Source of the DNA: Saprospiraceae bacterium
Lineage (GTDB): Bacteria; Bacteroidota; Bacteroidia; Chitinophagales; Saprospiraceae
Reading direction: 5' to 3'
Assembly: GCA_029262975.1 (NCBI GenBank)
Contig: JAJCYJ010000429.1
Location: 1-9,432, forward strand
DNA: 9,432 bases
Every line of letters begins with the position of its first letter. The first letter of the stretch is position 1. Of this stretch, positions 5,337 through 9,432 are shown piece after piece. The position numbers were made by a program, and so were the translations under genes. The notes beneath the pieces are model-generated. The model did not search any database. It saw nothing but the letters and a program-made list of their open reading frames with translations, and was not told where the DNA came from.

Positions 5337-6374
5337 TTGAATTTCAAACATATACTATTTCACATTTTGTTTTGGGCTGTGATCATGGCATCATTTGCTA
5401 TTTCAGAATGGAGTTACAGGGTCAACTTTGTCGATGCTATAATTTTTGAATTATTGTTTTTGCCCGCCCGCCTTTTTGCTGTCTATATCAATTGGTTCTT
5501 ATTGATCCCAAAGTTATTGTATCGAGCCAAATTTACATGGTACGTTTTACTTTTGGTTGGTATTTTAGTAATTGCAGGTATCGGACAGAGATATTTTATA
5601 CTCTTTTGGGGGTATCCTAAATTCTTCCCTGAGTGGGTAACTGATACCATTATAAATCCATGGGATATTTCCCGACTGGTACAGACGGTTTTAATTATTG
5701 TATCACCCGTAGCATTTACTACGGGGTTCAAATTATTCTGGAGTTGGTTTCAAAATCGAAATGAAACCGAGTCCCTGCGACAGGAAAAAACCGATGCCGA
5801 GTTAAAATTTTTAAAGTCTCAAACCAATCCACATTTTTTATTCAATACACTTAACAGTCTGTATGGCCTCGCCTTAGCTAAATCTGATAAGACACCAGCT
5901 CTGATTTTAAAGTTGTCTGATATACTAAGTTATACATTGTATGAATCTAATAACGATCGTGTTGCTCTCGATAAAGAAATAACATTGATTGAAAATATAA
6001 TTGCCTTAGAAAAAGAAAGATATGACAAAAGAGTATCTACAGATTTTATAACGAGTGGATCTACAGTGGGCATAAAAATCCCTCCTTTATTATTGGTTCC
6101 TTTTGTAGAGAATGCTTTCAAACATGGTCTTAAGAATGAAGTAGCAAAAGGCTTCATCAAGATAAATCTACATGCTGATATCAATAGACTTGAATTCAAA
6201 ATTGAAAACAGCTTTTTAGATAATGAAGATGACGTAGGTGGTAATGGCGGATTAGGATTGAAGAATGTGGCTCGCCGATTGGATTTAATTTATGGAGATC
6301 AAAAAGAACTGGAAATACTGAAAACTTCAACCTCATATATTGTTCATTTAAAAATACGATTCAGCGAAAAATGA
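5337..6374 (+). CDS. LytS/YehU-type sensor histidine kinase
   Basis: 345 residues. Hydrophobic segments at about 7-24, 33-58, 68-90 and 112-134 form a membrane domain with no sizeable outer loop, so the signal is probably sensed in or at the membrane. A short coiled linker (about 140-160) leads to the His_kinase motif LKSQTNPHFLFNTLNSLYGLA with phospho-acceptor H166. An ATP-binding part follows, with N-box PFVENAFKHG (N259) and G-box GGNGGLGLKNVARRL (301-314), the layout of the LytS class. The start is unusual: TTG at 5337. An in-frame TAG at 5325-5327 leaves no upstream ATG, and the next ATG (residue 17) would cut the first membrane helix; the N-terminus NFKHILFHILFW is typical of the family, supporting TTG. 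The stop overlaps the regulator start by 4 bp (ATGA), so the pair is translationally coupled. Confidence 0.92.
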   Translation: MNFKHILFHILFWAVIMASFAISEWSYRVNFVDAIIFELLFLPARLFAVYINWFLLIPKLLYRAKFTWYVLLLVGILVIAGIGQRYFILFWGYPKFFPEWVTDTIINPWDISRLVQTVLIIVSPVAFTTGFKLFWSWFQNRNETESLRQEKTDAELKFLKSQTNPHFLFNTLNSLYGLALAKSDKTPALILKLSDILSYTLYESNNDRVALDKEITLIENIIALEKERYDKRVSTDFITSGSTVGIKIPPLLLVPFVENAFKHGLKNEVAKGFIKINLHADINRLEFKIENSFLDNEDDVGGNGGLGLKNVARRLDLIYGDQKELEILKTSTSYIVHLKIRFSEK

Positions 6375-7045
6375 GTTTCAAATGCTTGATAGTTGACGAC
6401 GAACCAATTGCCCAGGATATTGTTAAAGGATTTGTGATGGACACACCCAATCTAGTAGTCCATGGTGTCTGTGATAATGCCATGCAAGCATTAGAAATAC
6501 TCCAAAAATCATCGATTGACATCCTATTTTTGGATATAGAGATGCCAAAGATATCAGGACTGAGCTTTTTAAAAACATTACAAAACCCACCCCCTACCAT
6601 TTTGACAACTGCCTATCGGGAATTTGCCTTAGAAGGCTTTGACTTAAATGTTGTGGACTATCTATTAAAACCTTTTTCATTTGAACGTTTTCTAAAAGCA
6701 GTCAACAAAGTCGAGCAGTTTACCGAACCCACTTATGAATACTTCCGGGTCGATGGTAAAAATGTAAAGGTCTACTACGATGACATTGAGTACATTGAAG
6801 GATTGAGTAATTATGTGCGTATCCATTTATCAAATAGTCAAATTGTAGTCTATGACAAGCTAGTTGATTTAGATAAAAAACTACCTGCCAATCAATTCAT
6901 TCGAGTACATAGATCTTATATCATTTCTATGTCTAAGTTAAAAGCTTATGGCAATGATTATGTAGAAGTATCCGATAAGCGATTCTCCGTAGGGAATACT
7001 TATAGGGATAGGTTTTTTGAAATGATAAAGCGGAAGATTTATTAA
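6371..7045 (+). CDS. LytTR-family response regulator (REC + LytTR)
   Basis: 224 residues, complete. The receiver domain (about 1-117) shows the acidic pair D9/D10 (LIVDDEP), phospho-acceptor D55 (ILFLDIEMP), T80 (LTTAY) and K100 (YLLKPFS). The LytTR DNA-binding domain (about 124-222) has the usual blocks: DIEYIEGLSNYVRIHL, NQFIRVHRSYIISMSKL and the closing RFSVGNTYRDRF, where many relatives have 'iPVSR..+..f'. It should be phosphorylated by the kinase encoded just upstream and bind promoter DNA, perhaps the array at 5171-5286 (inference from position). The ATG overlaps the kinase stop. It is followed by a 90-bp gap to the convergent S74 gene cluster; I saw no clear terminator hairpin in 7046-7135. 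Confidence 0.93.
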   Translation: MSFKCLIVDDEPIAQDIVKGFVMDTPNLVVHGVCDNAMQALEILQKSSIDILFLDIEMPKISGLSFLKTLQNPPPTILTTAYREFALEGFDLNVVDYLLKPFSFERFLKAVNKVEQFTEPTYEYFRVDGKNVKVYYDDIEYIEGLSNYVRIHLSNSQIVVYDKLVDLDKKLPANQFIRVHRSYIISMSKLKAYGNDYVEVSDKRFSVGNTYRDRFFEMIKRKIY

Positions 7046-7135
7046 GATCAGAAGTATCAAAACTTGTTGGCGATCGGACTTGTAATCTATACCTCGAAAA
7101 TCAATTTAAATGATACCCAATCCGTTTTACATATC

Positions 7136-7978
7136 TCACTTTTCATCATAATATAATTGCACTTTATCCCTGAGGTATTTTAGCTTTTCGTCATTTTCTT
7201 TAATCTGAACATTTTGAACCTGTATGGCCTTGGTTAAAAAAGGTATCAAGCCTATCCAATCAATAGACACTGAAATGGATGATCTATTTTTTGCATTGAC
7301 CTCAAGATAATCTGGTTGTCTTTCATTTATTAGAGAGGGAAAATATGAGTGCAATTTTTTTGCAAAATCGACTCCCTCAGGATCACCATTAAGATCATAT
7401 GACATTAGTGCTTCAATAGGATTATCCAAAGGTTCTATATTCTTTTTTACCCTGGCATCTGAGAGATTGTAAATGGTTCCTGTGACTACAATATCACCTG
7501 TGAAATAGCCTGCGAATGAATTCCGGGTAGGATCTATGGGTGCTTTTGCATATATTCCATATCGTTCTCCAGTCCCAAAGACCTGGCCTCTAACAGCCAC
7601 GTTTTTGTCTGTACCTAAGCTTGCCCGTGCAAAAATGCCATAGATATTATTTGTTGTTCCATCAGCCTCACTCATGATACCGAATTTGTTCCCGATTCCG
7701 GAATGAGTATTTAAAAACGAGCCCGCATAAGTTTCAATATCCGTAGCACCGATAATGGCGGATTGTAACCCAATGTAGCCCCCCAGAAGTCTGCCACCTA
7801 TGCCAGCAGAATTACCAGTTTCTGATCTAGCCTTTAATCCAATGATATCCATGTTGCCTGTGAAATTAGTTTCAATTTTGAGTACTTGGTCTGTATTTCC
7901 TTCAATCAATTCAACTGGATCCTGAGACGATAGGCTGATAGCCAAGTTCATTAGACAAAAAAGTAATATGCTTTTCAT
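7136..7978 (-). CDS. Secreted S74-type 'tail fiber domain' protein with degenerate C-terminus
   Basis: 280 residues with a Sec signal peptide (KSILLFCLMNLAISLSSQ). The middle (about 60-160) holds degenerate repeats with a period of 13-14 residues (KFGIMSEA at 98, IYGIFARA at 112, RYGIYAKA at 139), typical of trimeric beta-prism/helix stalks. The C-terminal part begins with LSDARVKKNI (172-181), the conserved start of the peptidase S74 intramolecular chaperone (endosialidase CTD). S173 and K178 have the Ser(+5)Lys spacing of the self-cleavage dyad known in that family. The usual GFIAQEV..VLP.LV block is absent and replaced by unrelated sequence (SYDLNGDPEG to NAKNRSS), while WIGLIPFLTKAIQ (241-253) and a coiled-coil tail remain. 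Whether it still cleaves is unclear. It is a tandem paralogue of the gene at 8010 (shared LLGGYIGLQS...IETYAGSF) and last of the three-gene cluster, 31 bp downstream. Confidence 0.8.
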   Translation of the reverse strand: MKSILLFCLMNLAISLSSQDPVELIEGNTDQVLKIETNFTGNMDIIGLKARSETGNSAGIGGRLLGGYIGLQSAIIGATDIETYAGSFLNTHSGIGNKFGIMSEADGTTNNIYGIFARASLGTDKNVAVRGQVFGTGERYGIYAKAPIDPTRNSFAGYFTGDIVVTGTIYNLSDARVKKNIEPLDNPIEALMSYDLNGDPEGVDFAKKLHSYFPSLINERQPDYLEVNAKNRSSISVSIDWIGLIPFLTKAIQVQNVQIKENDEKLKYLRDKVQLYYDEK

Positions 7979-8009
7979 AATTGGATATATTTAGAATGTA
8001 TAGAATAAA

Positions 8010-8909
8010 TTATTTATCGATCTTTTTTATTAGTTCCCGAACTTCATTTATGATCGTTTTTTGACTCATCAACATCTCCTGTTGCTCTTGTATAGCGTTT
8101 GTAATAACTGGAAGTAAGCCTAAATAATTAAGATGTAAAAGTGTGCCTGGCAACTCAATATTTTTTAAGTGTGCAGGTGTCTTTGCCTTCTTTACGAGAT
8201 GAGGCAAAATCTGATTTACATCCTGTGCAAGGAATCCTGATTTTCGCTGGATTGGCAAATTAAAATTTGGGATTTCCGCGGATTTATATTCGTAACTAAG
8301 CGGTTTTAATTGAAGAAGATAGTCCATACCACTTTCAAGGTCTGCAATGTTATATTTTAATCTCTCATCTGATGGATTAACAACTAAACCATCGACATTC
8401 ACTTGTCCATCAAAATATGCGGCCCATGAAGAAGCATCGATAGATGCTTCTCCCTCAATCACCACTTCATTTCCTCCAGGTCCTCCATCACACTCAGCAT
8501 AGATACCATACTTTGTATTTGTTCCGTTCCCTGATGCTTTTGAATAAATGGCTTTCTTAATACCCGTTCCATTTTTTGCCTCAGCATAAATTCCATATTT
8601 TATACCGTTACCATTATGATTATTTACAAATGATCCAGCAAACGTTTCTATAGAAGTGGCAGTATTAATGTTGCTCTGAAGTCCAATATAGCCTCCAAAA
8701 AAACTGGCACCTATACCATATCCAGGGTTTGGCAAAACTTTGATAACCAGGGCTTCTTTATCACTGTTGCCAGTGTAAGTAGATTCAACCTTTAAAACTG
8801 ATGTAGTAAGGTCGGAAGGCGCATCAATGACATGGACCTGTGCAGAGACAGCTAGTCCAGAAGCACAAATGATGATCGTTGTAAATAGTAGAAAATGTAA
8901 ACTTTTCAT
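8010..8909 (-). CDS. Secreted S74-type 'tail fiber domain' protein, intact motifs
   Basis: 299 residues. The signal peptide is about 1-23 (ending AVSAQ). Residues about 66-170 carry stalk repeats: KYGIYAEA at 104, KKAIYSKA at 118 and KYGIYAEC at 133. The S74 chaperone domain starts at NPSDERLKYNI (178-188) with S180 and K185 in the dyad spacing, then LKPLSYEY (201-208), SGFLAQDVNQILPHLV (224-239) and YLGLLPVITNAIQEQQ (262-277), ending in a predicted coiled coil. In phage endosialidases this domain guides trimer folding of the stalk and is then cut off between the residue before the Ser and the Ser; in Bacteroidota such proteins are chromosomal and exported, with unknown roles. It lies 6 bp downstream of the partial gene at 8916, so the three are likely one operon. 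This is the best preserved of the three. Confidence 0.85.
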   Translation of the reverse strand: MKSLHFLLFTTIIICASGLAVSAQVHVIDAPSDLTTSVLKVESTYTGNSDKEALVIKVLPNPGYGIGASFFGGYIGLQSNINTATSIETFAGSFVNNHNGNGIKYGIYAEAKNGTGIKKAIYSKASGNGTNTKYGIYAECDGGPGGNEVVIEGEASIDASSWAAYFDGQVNVDGLVVNPSDERLKYNIADLESGMDYLLQLKPLSYEYKSAEIPNFNLPIQRKSGFLAQDVNQILPHLVKKAKTPAHLKNIELPGTLLHLNYLGLLPVITNAIQEQQEMLMSQKTIINEVRELIKKIDK

Positions 8910-8915
8910 AACAAT

Positions 8916-9432
8916 TTAATTCTTTTCGATTATTGCATTAAAGGTTTCGTTTAAATCAATGATGGCTCTTTCTTGTTCGTTTATCAATAGTTGTTGCTCC
9001 TTTATTGCTTCGGTCAATATTGGAATTAGACCTGGATAATTAATACCAAGGTATCGCTGGTCTTTGCCCGTAGATTGGGTGGATCCGTGAATTGGCTTTA
9101 CAATCCAGGGCAATACCTCTAGCATTTCCTGCGCGATGAATCCAAATTGTGAGGTAATGGGTAAATTCCAACCCGAATCAATGTTCATCTTGTAGGAATA
9201 TGTTCTCGGCTTTAATTGAAGCACTTTTAATAAAAGATTATCCGTGGTAGTCTCAACAGAATTGAATTCTTTACTTGTACGCGGGAAAGGTGGTGGACTA
9301 GAAGTAAACTGCCCAGTATGACCTACGTCACCACTGAATGTTGCACCAAAAAACGCATTATCCGGATCACCATAAATTCCATAAAGAGATCCGGCACTCC
9401 CACTAGCTTCAGTGAACACACCATATTTCACT
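8916..9432 (-). CDS. S74-type 'tail fiber domain' protein, C-terminal part (start outside window)
   Basis: The frame is open to the right edge, so the N-terminus is missing; the first visible methionine-like codon is a GTG inside a stalk repeat (KYGVFTEASG, followed by LYGIYGDP) and is not a start. After a proline-rich linker (SSPPPFPRTSKEF), the chaperone domain is recognisable from LLLKVLQLKPRTYSYK (66-81), FGFIAQEMLEVLPWIV (96-111) and YPGLIPILTEAIKEQQ (132-147), with a coiled-coil tail. The usual SDxxxK cleavage site is missing: the aligned stretch reads TSKEFNSV, with Ser and not Lys five residues after the first Ser. It therefore probably does not self-cleave and would keep the chaperone attached. 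It is the promoter-proximal visible gene of the cluster. Confidence 0.8.
   Translation of the reverse strand, partial: VKYGVFTEASGSAGSLYGIYGDPDNAFFGATFSGDVGHTGQFTSSPPPFPRTSKEFNSVETTTDNLLLKVLQLKPRTYSYKMNIDSGWNLPITSQFGFIAQEMLEVLPWIVKPIHGSTQSTGKDQRYLGINYPGLIPILTEAIKEQQLLINEQERAIIDLNETFNAIIEKN

Noticed and set aside
5483..6199. Minus-strand frames inside the kinase gene (5483-5731 and 5930-6199)
   Set aside because: They lie opposite a well-supported kinase with intact motifs and show no domain of their own.
7136..9432. Prophage tail-fibre locus
   Set aside because: The genes have signal peptides and no phage structural, lysis or integrase genes lie next to them; chromosomal exported S74 proteins are common in Bacteroidota.

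Overview
The window looks like a chromosomal stretch from a member of the Bacteroidota. It is AT-rich, and Shine-Dalgarno sequences are weak or absent. It carries a LytS-type histidine kinase with a LytTR response regulator, a perfect TAnnTTTG-type -7 box, DoxX and SMP-30 family genes, and a tandem set of secreted 'tail fiber domain' (peptidase S74) proteins. No rRNA, tRNA, CRISPR array or transposase gene was seen. The assignment rests on protein family types and promoter style, not on a marker gene.

Layout, left to right. (1) Positions 1-360 (+) are the C-terminal end of a LytTR-domain regulator cut by the window edge. (2) Positions 532-1404 (-) encode a protein with a twin-arginine-like signal, ankyrin-like repeats and a C-terminal beta domain, convergent with the first gene. 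(3) The 361-bp gap 1405-1765 has no gene and holds three inverted repeats. (4) Positions 4725 down to 1766 (-) hold four envelope-type genes read leftward: an SMP-30/gluconolactonase-like propeller, a secreted beta-barrel-like protein, a DoxX membrane protein, and a second secreted beta-barrel-like protein that overlaps doxX by 14 bp. (5) Two copies of a long interspersed repeat, A (3361-3710) and B (4735-5130), sit directly upstream of the second and first of these genes. Their ends match, but their GC-rich, hairpin-filled centres do not. (6) A divergent control region (about 5171-5312) leads into a histidine kinase/LytTR regulator operon (5337-7045, +, ATGA overlap). (7) Positions 9432 down to 7136 (-) hold three tandem S74-type secreted proteins, the first cut by the right edge.

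How they may work together. The kinase and regulator form one translationally coupled two-component system with no extracytoplasmic sensor domain. The DNA just upstream holds five copies of a YTTATGT half-site in both orientations, a plausible binding array for this regulator or another one. Because the region is divergent, it could also affect the SMP-30/DoxX cluster. The S74 paralogues look like surface or secreted trimeric beta-structured proteins in different stages of decay of their self-cleavage motif. The most unusual features are the two modular repeats, the half-site array, and the graded loss of S74 motifs in one tandem array.
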